Below are positions 1-10,530 of a stretch of 64,000 nucleotides of DNA, one piece after another. The translations under genes and the position numbers were made by a program. Under the pieces are notes generated by a model. It did no database searches. It saw nothing but the letters and a program-made list of their open reading frames with translations, and had not been told where the DNA came from. Position 1 is the first letter of the stretch, and every line of letters begins with the position of its first letter. Origin of the DNA: Notospermus geniculatus (taxonomy: Eukaryota > Nemertea > Pilidiophora > Heteronemertea > Lineidae); NCBI GenBank assembly GCA_002633025.1, contig NMRB01000392.1, forward strand, positions 104,752 through 168,751. Direction: 5' to 3'.

Positions 1-267
1 ATTGCCGGACGGACAGCGGACCGCTACCCGCTGGGGCATAGGTGGGGACTGGACGGTATCTGCCAACCATTTTTCAAGTCGTCGGAACAAAATCCGACAG
101 ACATCGGCCGATTACTGGCCAGTGTCCCACGGGGGGCGCCCGTCGAAAACCATCTTATTCAAGGATATGTGAAAGATATGTGGGAAAATCCGTCCCAGAC
201 CGCAACGTCGCAAAAAACCGCCGATGTCAAGATATCCTCCGGCGGCTATTGCATTTGTGACTCAGGT

Positions 268-431
268 ATAATCGTGGAATAATCTTGGTGATTCTATCAG
301 ATCTTGTCAGATCTTGAGGTCAGTCGTAGCAATCTTGATCGTAGGAAAGTTTTGGACGGTTCAAATATTTTCTATGATTGCCCTCAAGATGTGATAAGAT
401 CTGATACGATCACCACGATTACTCCACGATT
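268..431. repeat. Imperfect hairpin, about 50-bp arms
   Basis: The sequence at 268-316 (begins AATCGTGGAATAATCTTGG) is repeated in reverse complement at 382-431, with about 65 bp between. Short AATCGTGG words recur to about 530. No coding signal is seen in the first 540 bases. It is probably a small foldback element or degenerate satellite; no target duplication was found. Confidence 0.6.
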
Positions 432-545
432 AAGACCACGATTTCAATCGTGGCGCCTGTTGACCAAAATCGCATCAATATCGCATCCAAGCGCATCGAA
501 TCGAACAAATATTCCACGATTACAGTCCAGGAAAAATATGATTTG

Positions 546-1772
546 ACCTAGAACAAATTGCGACAGAATTTCTTTTTGCTTTATATGGTTTAGTATACCC
601 CTCCAAACATCACATAAAAAGTCCCTTCAAATCCGACCCCCCGAAGTGCCCGTAGTTGGTATTTATTTGAGATCCTACATTAACTCCTATTACAATGTTT
701 ATGGACTTCTATTACAAATGCAAGTGTGCATGTACTACTAACTTTTTCCTCGTCCGTTTTAGACCCTATAAATGTATTACCAATAGATAGAAATATGGCA
801 CCTCTTAGTCAGATAGACATGATTAGAACATCATTAAACTCTTATTTGTTGTAAGAACGGCAAATTTGTTGATTTGGGGCAAAATATGACGTAATATGTC
901 ATTTCTACATCACAGCGACAGCATATAATGTTCAAATCAAGCCTATCTGACTCAGAAGTGCCATATTTCTATCTATTGGTACCGGTAATACATTTATAGG
1001 CTCTAAAACGGACGAGTAAGACGTTAGCAGTACATGCACACTTGAATTTGTAATATACTGTAAAATCGGACTTGTAACATCACTTCAGGTATTAGAAGGT
1101 CCAGCCCACTTTAGCGAGCTGGGAGTGGTTATTCTGTTGAATATGCGTCTTTTATCCAATCACTGTTTACGATTTTGCACAGTGGCACTGACTAGGCCTT
1201 GGATAGAAGGGCATGATCTTGATTGCCTAATCGATCACCCCGGGTCGGTCACTTTTCATGAATGCAATTGTTGGTCGTAACAGCAGTAATGGACCATGTT
1301 CTTTAAAGGGTGTTGTGAAAAAAGACATCATTGTGTTAATTTTTTGTGACAACCCGCAGAACCATTGATGCACAGCCAATGCTTCCTATTCGGGAATGAT
1401 CAGAGCTGATCACATGTACTCAATCCATTCAAAATAGGCCTGTCAATGTCACATTACAGTTCAATTCGAATGGTCATTTGGCCAATTGTGTTTGTAAACC
1501 AATCAGAACGCAGCTTGTATTGCAGACTGTTGATGTGCAGTCATGTGACCATCATAGTAATGAAGTGGGCTGGTCTACCAAAGTGATGTTACAAGTCCGA
1601 TTTTACAGTAAGTCCATAAACATTGTCATAGAAGTTAATATAGGGTCTCAAATAAATACCAATTATGGGCACTTCGGGGAGTCAGATTTGAAGGGACTTT
1701 TTATATGATGTTTGGAGGGGTATACTAAACCATATAAAGCAAAAAGAAATTCTGTTGCAATTTGTTCTAGGT
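546..1772. mobile_element. Long-TIR foldback element interrupted by a second element
   Basis: The ends are ACCTAGAACAAATTGC and its reverse complement. The right arm (about 1560-1772) matches the left arm continuously for over 200 bp, but the left arm is split in two: 546-708 and about 1056-1110. The split is filled by a second inverted-repeat element (709-1055). There is no coding capacity inside, so it is a non-autonomous DNA element. No clear flanking duplication was seen, so the superfamily is open. Confidence 0.8.
709..1055. mobile_element. Nested hairpin element inside the left arm of 546-1772
   Basis: The ends are TATTACAAATGCAAGTGTGC and a diverged reverse complement. The arms also share words around AGATAGAAATATGGCAC. 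The intact right arm of the host element shows the pre-insertion sequence (GGACTTACTG), which proves that this piece arrived later. No coding content. Confidence 0.78.
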
Positions 1773-1774
1773 TC

Positions 1775-1975
1775 CCCCTTATTTTCGATAAATATCCTGG
1801 GCTATTAGCTACGAATGCCCAATCGTAACGGACTGCACGAGAGTGGGAAATTAGCATTAACACTTGGGTGGGGAGAGCCACTTGAGGTTAAGAGGCTTAG
1901 CCAAGGTGTCTCACGCCCAGTGGATCGAAGCTGGGACCTTCTGACCGCTGCCCAGAGACCACACCACAGCGGCTC
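1775..1975 (-). mobile_element. tRNA-derived SINE, family A, antisense copy
   Basis: On the minus strand the sequence starts with GGAGCCGCTGTGGTGTGGTC, then a B-box-like CAGCTTCGATCC. It goes on to a tail with CTCTCCCCACCCAAGTGTTAA. It matches the plus-strand copy at 33473 in order and spacing, including the post-B-box segment GGCGTGAGAC. It ends next to the foldback element at 1772. Its box A is more decayed than in the other copy. Confidence 0.75.
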
Positions 1976-2003
1976 CACAATACAATGACAACGAAATACT
2001 CAC

Positions 2004-2251
2004 CATTTTTTGATACATCCGAGCTCCCTGGAATTCATATGCCTCCTCTTTCTCCATACACGTCCCTTTCTTTTTATTCAATTGGCAAACGAATACTGTG
2101 TAATTATAGAAAAAGTTAATTGTTGAACAGTCTTCGTGAAAACACTTGGCGGCACATATCAAGGTCGAACGTGTTCCTTCCTGTACGGAATCTGGTTTTA
2201 AAATACTCAAACTGAATGCAACTTTTTGGAAATACTCTGGAACGATTCTAC
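2004..2251 (-). CDS. PAN/Apple-like cysteine-rich exon (internal exon of a split gene)
   Basis: This is an 82-codon open stretch with cysteine spacing C-x3-C-x4-C-x13-C-x8-C, ending in GTCMEKEEAY and RMYQKM. It matches an exon at 44354-44604, which shares GTCMEK, the cysteine ladder and the Q-K-x end. The donor reads ATG|GTGAGT at 2004/2003 and a plausible acceptor is ATCCCAG|G at 2252/2251, giving the same phases as the other copy. PAN/Apple domains are extracellular binding modules; function here is unknown. The next exon in the minus direction would lie beyond the SINE and foldback, or outside the window. It may be a paralogue fragment. Confidence 0.6.
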
Positions 2252-2439
2252 CTGGGATATTTGAACCACGCATGTCTGCAGTGCTCATCCCACTTCTGTC
2301 AGTTCATGCGATACATTTCTGCCATGTCTGCTGGTCGGAACCGAGAAACGGTCTCCACCGTGTATACCGGATTGGGTTTGAACATCTTGCATGTAACAGT
2401 ACAAATGTATTATTCTTACTGAATGCTGATTGAAGCAAA

Positions 2440-3600
2440 GAAAAAAAAACAATTATTAAAAACATTGGTATACTAACTCTTCGATTATCCTGATATCTAA
2501 ATCATGGTATGTGCCAGTGATCTCGAAATTCGCAAGTTCGCCCTGTTTTCAATCCATTCTGTTCCCATCGAGCCACTGGAGGTACGCGCATGCTCGCTGA
2601 ATAAGAATAAGAATGCCTCCCGTTTGACAGTGCCCACTTTATTGTGTGGTGTACACGCACAAACAGAGAGAGATTTTAATCAGTGCCTCCCCGTTGTCTC
2701 GTCGCGGCTTATTCCGTCTCAGTGTTTTGTTGGGGGCACTAGCATCCGGGGGCAGTGAAATAATATTAAACCGGTGTAGTAGCTGATATAGTCCGGGGAC
2801 TGAAGTCCTAGATATTATAGTCCGGGGGGGTCTTCCAACAATAGGGGCCATAGTCCGACGGACTATCATCACTGGGTTTCATAGTCCCGGCAACAGGAAT
2901 AATTGTCCGGGGTGGACTATAGTACCTGGGGCAGTTTAAGCGATGAGTGTCCTATTGCGGTTTTGCAATTGGTAGCTATTGGAGGACAGCAATTAGAGGA
3001 CAACAATGGCTGCCGTGGCTTGCTATAACTGTTGTTCTTCCAACATGGCTACCAAATGCATTGTTTTCCTCCAACATGGCTGTCCATTTCAAAGCTTCTG
3101 CTGGTGAAGGCAGGGAAAGTGAGTGTGTTTAACCCGACAGAGAATAAACTAAAATAAACAGGTTTGAAGAAAATGCAGCTATTGGATTTGTTGATACGAA
3201 TTACTCGTCGACGTACAGTTTCAATTGACCTGCATTGACCGCTGCTCTTCACAAATATGTTCATTTTTCGCTAGTACATACTATATCGTCGCCTCTAAGA
3301 CGATATAGTCCAGAGTATGCAGACCAAACCTCCACATATTGAATGTGCATAATATGTGTTGAGATCCAATCGTAGCAGGCTGTCATTTCGGACAGGTAGG
3401 CCAATAAATTGGCCTGCTGTATGTTTCCGTCAGCGCCTTGGTCAATTAACACGGTTACATCGCATTGCAATCGAAGCAAGGGATCGATGGTTTATGACAT
3501 AACCACACTAAGTTATTGTTAAAGACACCCGAAATCATTCAAGAAACCGCAGCGCATTTGGCGATTTCCTCATAGTGAATCTGATTGAACAAAATGCTTG
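2440..3600. other. No gene recognised; TAGTCCGG-rich repeat
   Basis: No exon with splice signals was recognised. From about 2790 to 2930 the words TAGTCCGG and GGACTATAG recur in both orientations. A similar cluster lies at 11790-11940, so this is likely a degraded dispersed hairpin repeat. A small palindrome around 3285-3310 (TATATCGTCGCC / GACGATATA) is also present. Confidence 0.4.
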
Positions 3601-3622
3601 TTTCACAACGCTTGCTCTGTAA

Positions 3623-4694
3623 GGGACTGTAGCAAAAGTATGTGAAGCCAAAAAAGACTAAATGATTTAGTCTCTCAGCAGACCCCCTCCCTCCCCCCGA
3701 GAGACTAAATTTGGTCAACTTTGGCTTCAACCTGGTCAGCAAGTAAATTATGTCCAAGATAATTCTTGGGATCATGTAGAGAGGGCTACCTTTGGTACCA
3801 TAGTCATGAGATGTAATTAAGTGATGTAATTATAGAATGAAATGCCACTTTCCTCCCCTCAAAGAAGACCTATCTAGATGTATCTGCATGAGCCCTGAAT
3901 TTCATAGGCCTACCAGCTATTGTGAAAAGAATACCTGACTCTGATATTGTAAGTTGATAATGAGGAAGTTTGAATGTCGGAAGATCGTTTTCATCCATTG
4001 CAGAACATTTTATGGGTGAAGCCACTTTGTAAGGTTCCAAGAAGAAATAACTGCGACCCAACACGTGGTTCCAAAACAATAGTCGACTTCGTCTTTATTA
4101 CTTCTACTCGGCTTCTTGAGTTGCCACAACACCATATAGGTACAAGATGCTCACTACTCTCACGTACACTGAAACATAAAACAACCTGACATAAGTCTCA
4201 AACCCAATGACAAATTATTCATTGACTAGGTCTACACTCGATACTGTAGACAGGGTACCACAACTCCTACCACACGAACCATACTTCGCAGTTCCGATAA
4301 AAGGTGGCAGCACAAACTCGCCAGCCACTAAAACACAAATTAACTTGCTCAACTACACAAATTCGCCCTAATATTGTCGTACTGAGATTCTCTATTACAT
4401 ATATCATCAAGTTACCTCTTATTAGCGGGACAGTATGGAAAACATAGCCCAAACTGGCGTAAGAAAAGTCCCAAATCTTCAATATCATACAAATTCGCGC
4501 AAATCATGAAACAACAAGTGTACTACACCACACCGATTCCGACCGAACCGTGACGAACCGCAAAGACAATACTCCCACAACGACCCCGTTGTTACACACT
4601 TTTTATGAACAAGACGAAATGACCCTTGGACCCCCTTCCCCCCAAACGAAAAATTTAGTCTTTTTTGGCTTCAAAATACTTTTGCTACAGTCCC
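3623..4694. mobile_element. Harbinger-type non-autonomous element with TAA duplication
   Basis: The TIRs read GGGACTGTAGCAAAAGTA and continue through a GCCAAAAAAGACTAAA stretch on both sides (3623 onward, and reverse complement ending 4694). Both ends are flanked by TAA (3620-3622 and 4695-4697). A three-base T-A-A duplication with GGG-starting TIRs is characteristic of PIF/Harbinger. The 1.07-kb interior has no transposase and is presumably moved in trans. Confidence 0.78.
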
Positions 4695-4700
4695 TAAAGG

Positions 4701-4843
4701 GGGTGATCCACTGTTGCGATTTTGGCTAGAGACGGGGTTGCGTTCCCTTGCGGTTACCTTATAAGGACTTCCGATTGCCATATAAGGTAACCGCAAGGGA
4801 ACGCAACCCCGCCTCAAGCCGAAATCGCAACAGTGGATCACCC
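4701..4843. mobile_element. Near-perfect hairpin MITE
   Basis: The arms (GGGTGATCCACTGTTGCGAT and reverse complement) are about 60 bp with very few mismatches and enclose a short loop around 4770. It lies a few bases beyond the preceding element. The high arm identity suggests it is younger than most hairpins in the window. Confidence 0.8.
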
Positions 4844-5149
4844 GCTTTCTTCGTGACTAGGCCTACATTCCACACCATAATAGGCGGCGGAGTTTCGTTC
4901 TTTGTTCGACCAATCAGAACGAGGAAGTTTGTTGGACTATTGCACTCATAATGACTTGGCAATGCATAGCCCACTCAGCAGGCGACATGCTCCACATTCA
5001 CGCATGCTGTCAGGGTCTCGAAACCGGAAGTGTGATCGGAATTCAATTCCTACCAGGCTGGATGCGCGCGCATCAGCTAGCAGACGAAGCATGGCGGAAA
5101 GTTGAGACACTGCACAGATATGTATTCGGCGACAAATCACACTCATCGC

Positions 5150-5473
5150 GTTCGGAAAGCTTCCTCGGGGAAGCTCGGGGAAGCGGGAGAGCGTTCGGTT
5201 AGGTATTTGGAAGGCTGCCAAGGCTTCCTCGAGCCTGGCCGAAGTGAGCGACTCGCCGAGTCGCTCACTTGGGGGAAACTCCCGGCATGCATTTCGGTTT
5301 TCTTTTCAAGCCGACATGCTGATTGGCTAAACGTGGAATATTTCACGCCTGCAACCCACAGTAGTACCTTTCCCCGAGGAAGCGCAAATATCGTTCGGAA
5401 ATTCGCCTTCACTGGGCATGCTCACATTCCCCGAAGCTCGGGGAAGAAATTTCCTCGGGGAAGCTTTCCGAAC
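5150..5473. mobile_element. Inverted-repeat element with GTTCGGAAAGCTTCC ends
   Basis: GTTCGGAAAGCTTCC at the left is mirrored at 5459-5473. The word CTCGGGGAAG recurs near both ends. An internal palindrome (AGTGAGCGACTCGCCG and mirror) lies near 5242-5270. No transposase. The open reading frames across it are artefacts of GC-richer repeat DNA. Confidence 0.65.
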
Positions 5474-6387
5474 ACGGCCACTCTTGCCAACTTTGCCACG
5501 GAGCCTTTCAAGCTGCTCCTGTATTATGGAGTCTAATGGGCTTGCGATAGAGTTGTTCCCTATTCCTGACAGTCATGGGCTTGAACTGTTGGCTGGAAGT
5601 ATTACCGGACTACTATTGATTGTATTGGACATTGTCAGATACCAGTTCGTGTTATGTGGGTAGGTTACATACGTTACATCATAACACCAACACTTTGGTG
5701 TACAATCGTCAGACCAGAGTAAAATGGAAATCGTACAGGCCTAGTGATCTGGCATGACACATTGTTATAGACTGAGTCAATTGTATTTAGGCTCGTTCTT
5801 GGATTTTGCACAGCTTGAGCCTGAAAGGTATAAGCAATAAAAAACTAATTTGCATGCAACAGTAATAGGCCTTACAGTTGGTTCCAACAGTAGTAAATAG
5901 AGTTGAGCCAACTGTCCGGTTCAACAGTCATGACAGTAGGCCTAGACAGCCAAGCCAATATAATGACAAGACGCAGAAATGTAGTCAGTGATGTGAAACA
6001 TGCCGCCTTTGGCAATGACAGTCAGTGCAACTCAGTGAGGACATCACGCCCTTGCCTTGGCTCATGAAAAAAAACAGACAAAATACCATTATATATATTC
6101 GGAAAGTTTTCCTCAGCCGAAAAATCTGAAATATTGTCAGAAATATTGTCAAATTGAATTTCACTGATTAAACTATGAAGACAAGTGCCAATGCAAAATC
6201 TTCTGCAAAAGGTGTTTGGTAAATCTGTCAAACCATGGCTTCGAGGAGGGCAACTCTCAAGGCCTAACGACTTCCTTTTCATTCTGACCTGGCTATTTTA
6301 CACCGAGGAAATGAGCGTTGGGATTATGCTCAAAGAGGTATGTCTAATACAATAGTAGCCCGAGTAATATTTCCAGCCAGCAGTTCA

Positions 6388-6496
6388 GGCCCCGTATTCA
6401 TAAAACTACTTAAGTCTAAGTATGACACTTATCCTTTGTTCAACACAAAAGATAAGTATCATACTTAGACTTAAGTAGCTTTATGAATACGGGGCC
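6388..6496. mobile_element. Hairpin MITE of the CCGTATTCATAAA family
   Basis: Arms of about 45 bp contain CCCCGTATTCATAAAACTA then CTTAAGTCTAAGTATGA. The same terminal words occur at both ends of the large Harbinger element at 47759-55073, so this MITE is probably a deletion derivative of that type. Related copies: 7346-7453. Confidence 0.82.
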
Positions 6497-6497
6497 T

Positions 6498-7344
6498 GGG
6501 GCCGTATGCATAAAACATCTTAAAGTGGTCCTAAACCGCCAAGCAAAAGTTGGCACCCGATCATTTTCACCGCCCACGAAAATGGAACTTCCGATTTCCG
6601 CTCCTGGCTTCTGAGCATGCGCAGTACGCTACCTTCGCTGAGTTTGTCAACGCTGAGATGGTCGTGCAAACCGCAGCAGACTTGATGCCGAAGCGAGAAG
6701 TGAAAGAAGGGAAAGGGCGGCCTAAAAAGGTAGCAAATGCCGACCAGCGGCTGTGGACTGTCCAGAAACATTATCGAAGTGGCTCATAATAAAGAAAGAA
6801 CTCAGTTTTAAGACGATGAGGAGGTTGTTTGTGTGTATGGCATCATTAACATAATGCCGGACTGCGGAACTCGCCGCCGTGCCGGTGTAACGTCAGTGAA
6901 TTCTGTGGTTTCTTTTGAGAAAAGACCAACTTGCCTGGCATACATGCATGTACCGGCCGACACCGTCATCAATGGTGTCACTCGTGTCGGATTGAACACT
7001 CTTAGGCGTGAATATATCCGCTAAAACTCCCCGGAATCGAGGAGAAATCTCGACTCGGTGAACTGGTTGCATCCATGTTGCTTTGACAATCAGCTGTCAC
7101 ACAGCTGTCAATTATCAGAACTTGCCCAATCAGTGATCGCGTAGTAAATTCCATAGTAATCACGTGACGTGATGATTGACAGGCGTTCATTCATCCTGGC
7201 GTAGCGCGGGAAAATGAAAACGAGGCTGTCTCGCTCGCCCCGGCGGTTTAGGACCACTTTAAGTGTAAAATTTCCCTTAAACTATTGTTCCAAACAGAAG
7301 ATAAGGGAAGTTTTACACTTAAGATGTTTTATGCATATGGCCCC
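6498..7344. mobile_element. Hairpin MITE (GGGGCCGTATGCATAAAAC) split by an insertion
   Basis: The left arm is 6498-6523 and the loop and right arm are 7259-7344. The ends read GGGGCCGTATGCATAAAAC and its mirror. The two halves become one continuous hairpin once the 735-bp insert and one TTAA are removed. A truncated relative occurs at 63717-63755. Confidence 0.82.
6524..7258. mobile_element. TTAA-flanked element nested in a MITE
   Basis: The TIR is AGTGGTCCTAAACCGCC at 6524 and its exact mirror at 7242-7258. TTAA flanks both ends (6520-6523, 7259-7262), while the uninterrupted arm of the host MITE has TTAA once. TTAA duplication is typical of piggyBac or Kolobok elements. A TA duplication with a slightly longer TIR fits the bases equally well. 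The open frame at 6550-6789 has no recognised domain. Confidence 0.78.
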
Positions 7345-7345
7345 T

Positions 7346-7453
7346 GGACCGTATTCATAAAACTACGTAAGTCTAAGTGTGACACTTATCCTTTGTTCAA
7401 CACAAAAGAAAAGTATCACACTTTGACTTAAGTATGTTTATGAATATGGACCC
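7346..7453. mobile_element. Second CCGTATTCATAAA hairpin MITE
   Basis: The arms carry GTATTCATAAAACTACGTAA and its mirror with AGTATCACACTTTGACTTAA. The organisation and loop (CCTTTGTTCAACACAAAAG) match 6388-6496 but the sequence is diverged, so the two are independent insertions of one family. Confidence 0.8.
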
Positions 7454-7789
7454 AGGCCCACAACTGTCAGGAATAGGGAACAACTCTATTAACAGCAGTT
7501 TGAGTCCTATATCAGCGGGTTTGGGTGACACATACCAAGAACCCCGCGCTCAGTGTTTCGAAAATGGCGTCTGGCGTCCAACATTTCTCGCTTCGAGCAT
7601 TCAGCGAGGTAGTGCAACGAATGTCATCGAGATAAGCACCCAGTGACCTATCCCAGCGATGTTTTGTGTCATTAGCTAAACATCCGGCGGATAGTCCGTT
7701 GAAGAAAGCGCCCTGCTATCTCATTTCGACTCCCGCAGCTTGCCGTTAGCGCTACACAGATGCACACGATGTGGGCATGATGTACAGGT

Positions 7790-7965
7790 TTTGTACACGA
7801 ATCTTCATGGGCGACATCATCTTGGCTTCTTTGGGGAATACCTGCCGCTGATACGTCATCACAGCAGATTCGTATTCTGATTGGACGTATTCCGACGAAT
7901 CACAGCCAGAATCAAGAGGGCGACAGTAGCCTCGTAAATCTTCAGGTGTAGAGACTACTCTGTGG
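7790..7965 (-). repeat. Dispersed repeat, inverted relative to 17590-17740
   Basis: Minus strand: GAGTAGTCTCTACACCTGAA, CGAGGCTACTGTCGCCCTCT, then a CATTGG/ATTGG-rich stretch and GGTATTCCCCAAAG. The same order occurs on + at 17600-17725. Roughly 150 bp is shared. It looks promoter-like (CCAAT words, CpG), but repetition favours an old transposon or a duplicated promoter. Confidence 0.5.
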
Positions 7966-8460
7966 TCTAGGCAATGCATAGCCTTGCCTAGTAGGTGTCA
8001 CCGCCTGGACATTAATGACTGAACTCTTACAGGCGAGGATAAAGTATGTTCCGTTGTCTTTGACGTTTCAATAGTAGCCCTATATGGACCTTTTTGAACT
8101 TCAACCACTCGGTACCAAAGATCGCCACCCTCCATATAGTCCAGTAGCGGAGGCCCTCAAAAAAACACCCTACCCCTACCGGAGGTACAACCATATACAT
8201 TTGGTATCAAAATGTTCGTCTTAATGTACAGGTTCCAAAAATCAATGTTGTAGATTCATATCTGCTGCATAACATACCAAATTAACCCCTTCTGTGCCAT
8301 TACATCCAGTAAATCACCAACTTCTTTTTAACCGAACTTATCAACCACTGGTAAGGTGTAGTATGTTGAAACATAATACAAATCATCCTATGGATGGAAA
8401 TCATGTTATAATTATCAATAAGGGTTGATTTCCACATTTTACCACCTTGTATGTGGCATA

Positions 8461-8691
8461 TGTGGTGACCCGACTCTGCGCATCACCCGCCTAAGCTAGT
8501 TGTGTACGGGTGACGCGCCGAGCGGGATCTGCTCCGTTGTCATGGTCGCGGTTGTGACGTCACCTCGCCCGTCGGCCAGGGTCAGTCGGTGTGTTGGCCT
8601 GCGCACGAGCACGTGTTTTCATGCTGCGGAAAGTGTTACCAATAAAGTTGGAATTTATCAGGGAAATCGTGTTCATCGTCGATTTACTACA
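8461..8691 (+). mobile_element. Solo LTR (231 bp) with 4-bp duplication CATA
   Basis: The sequence starts TGTGGTGACCCGACTC and ends TTTACTACA, and has an AATAAA at 8641-8646. It is flanked by CATA on both sides (8457-8460, 8692-8695). TG...CA ends, a polyadenylation signal and a short exact duplication indicate an LTR left by recombination of a Gypsy-like retrotransposon. The CpG-rich upstream part (8470-8620) would be its U3 promoter. Orientation is from the AATAAA. Confidence 0.8.
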
Positions 8692-9644
8692 CATAGAAAT
8701 GGACTTTTACCGCATTTTCAATCAATCTTCCAGAAATGTTAATGGACATGAACAATTCTTCTATTAATAATTGCAAATATTTCCAGTGAAGTGAAGTTTA
8801 CCACATGAAAATTCTGAAGAGTTGGCATTCACTGATTGACTGGTGATTATGTGGAGAGTGGTTGTCATGGTCTTGCTGCAAGAGCCAGGGTTGCTATGAA
8901 TGGTTTTGTGGGCAATGCAACTAAGATGGAGGGTGCCAGTATTTAGCGTAACCAACATGAATGCACTTGACAACATTTATATTGCAGCTGGCCTCCAATA
9001 TACTCATTTGCAGTCATTAGCTAAACAACTCTTAGAAAATTTGTTGCAGAAATACAACTATCCAACTTGACTCGTACCAAGAATAGATAAAAACCATTAT
9101 AATCATATGATTTGAAAATTCAAAGGTGGTGTCTTTTAACATGAAAAAACTTGTTCTGTTCACTAGCTGGAACCGTGACAGGTTTAGAGGACACTCTCTT
9201 CTCCTTCGTTGATCCTGCTTTTCTGGATCTTCTGCGTAACAGAGCTTCAAATACCGGTAGCCAAATGTACTCTTGTGGAAAAGTAAAAGCACAGCAAGAT
9301 TTCCTAAATATCTCAAAAACCATTGGAACTACAGCAATGGTATTTGGAACCAATTAGCAACATGTTGAGCATAGAACCATTATAGTGTTTTGCCACAAAT
9401 CTATTCTAATGAAAAATGATAATCACTTTTTTTTGAAAAATCTTCTGATTTCAAATTTTCTTTCTTACATTCAACTTGCCTGACTGGCCAACATCTGCAA
9501 AATCTCAAGAGAAAATGTCTCTCTTGAAATTTTGTAGCAAAATAAATCCCACTCATACAGTCAAGTACACAATACCGCAACATCTGTATAAGATTTTCCC
9601 AACCCGGCGGCTTGCCGTGGATTTTAGAAACCGTACGGCTCCAT

Positions 9645-10031
9645 TAAGCCCCGTTTATACAGAGCACGGTTTGCGGTCCGGCATCCGGTTTACGGCCTGC
9701 GGAACGGGAATGCGGCTTGTCCGTTTTGTCGTTCCAACAGGATGCGGTGAAACGGGCACGGTTTTTCGACGGCAGCTAATCGTGATGATCTCCTTCCTCA
9801 CGTGGTATTAAAACAGTCCGCTGATTGGTTCAGGCCAGCCCACCGTTGCGGCGGCCGGAGAGAAATTGCTCTGGAGGCATTCAATGCGGCGCGGCGTCCG
9901 GACACCGGAACGGCGAGTGCGGTGGCCGCGCTCTGTATAAACGGTTGAAGGAAAATACATTGAGGCATTCTGGACGGAAAACGCACACCGGATGCCGGAC
10001 CGCAAACCGTGCTCTGTATAAACGGGGCTTA
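9645..10031. mobile_element. Inverted-repeat element TAAGCCCCGTTTATACAGAG
   Basis: TAAGCCCCGTTTATACAGAG followed by CACGGTTTGCGGTCCGGC is mirrored at 9988-10031. Subterminal CTGTATAAACGG also repeats internally. The element sits between the two arms of the 3.5-kb foldback and is GC- and CpG-rich. No coding domain. Confidence 0.8.
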
Positions 10032-10039
10032 CGATTTTC

Positions 10040-10530
10040 ATGTCTACGGTGTGTGCGGTGCCCGGTGAAAATTCGTGGAGAGTAATCGTTAGACGCCCGT
10101 CAACAAACCGTAAAGGTGCAGGCCGGATGCCCGGGGTCCGTCTTATGAACAGATGCGCCGCAAGGCGCCCGGCTGGGGTCCGGCCGGGGTCCTCATGGCG
10201 CCCGCACGGGGCCCATCAATCTTTTTTCACGATAATTGGCAGAACAAATCGTGCGCAGCCCGCCCGGTCACCGGCACGGGACCCGTACGGGCCTCCTACG
10301 GGCTTTCTACGGCCTACCGGTCAGATGCAAGGGGTCAGATGAAAACGCCGGGAGATTTGGAAGCAGCCAGCTCAGCACCGCGGCACCCGCGCGGCTGGTG
10401 AAAAATTTCCCGGTGCTCATGGGAACCGTAAAGGAGCCGGCCGGGCACCGTACGAATTTGGCGGAAATTGGCCAAAATGTCTGTGTTTACTCGCCGTACG
10501 GGCCCTGGAGTGGATATGTGACCTAGGCTT
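10040..10530. other. GC-rich stretch without recognisable gene
   Basis: A CpG-rich block with CCGGC, GGGCC and CGTACGGGCC words produces overlapping open frames on +, none with a recognisable domain, start context or splice signals. It is probably part of a transposon interior. Confidence 0.35.

Larger units (their letters stand above)
5547..7491. repeat. Inverted copies of a short motif bracketing about 1.9 kb
   Basis: AGAGTTGTTCCCTATTCCTG at 5552 is mirrored as CAGGAATAGGGAACAACTCT near 7470. A related copy (CTGTCAGGATTAAGGAACAA) lies at 47453. The motif may be the end of a larger element that later collected the hairpins at 6388-7453, or simply a dispersed repeat. Confidence 0.4.

Noticed and set aside
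3261-3479. Possible ankyrin-repeat fragment on minus (LIDQGADGN)
   Set aside because: Only one short motif, no tandem ankyrin pattern or splice signals.
5102-5536. 144-aa ORF on +
   Set aside because: Spans an inverted-repeat element; no domain or gene signals.
10040-10526. Overlapping GC-rich ORFs
   Set aside because: Composition-driven, in several frames at once, no recognisable domain.
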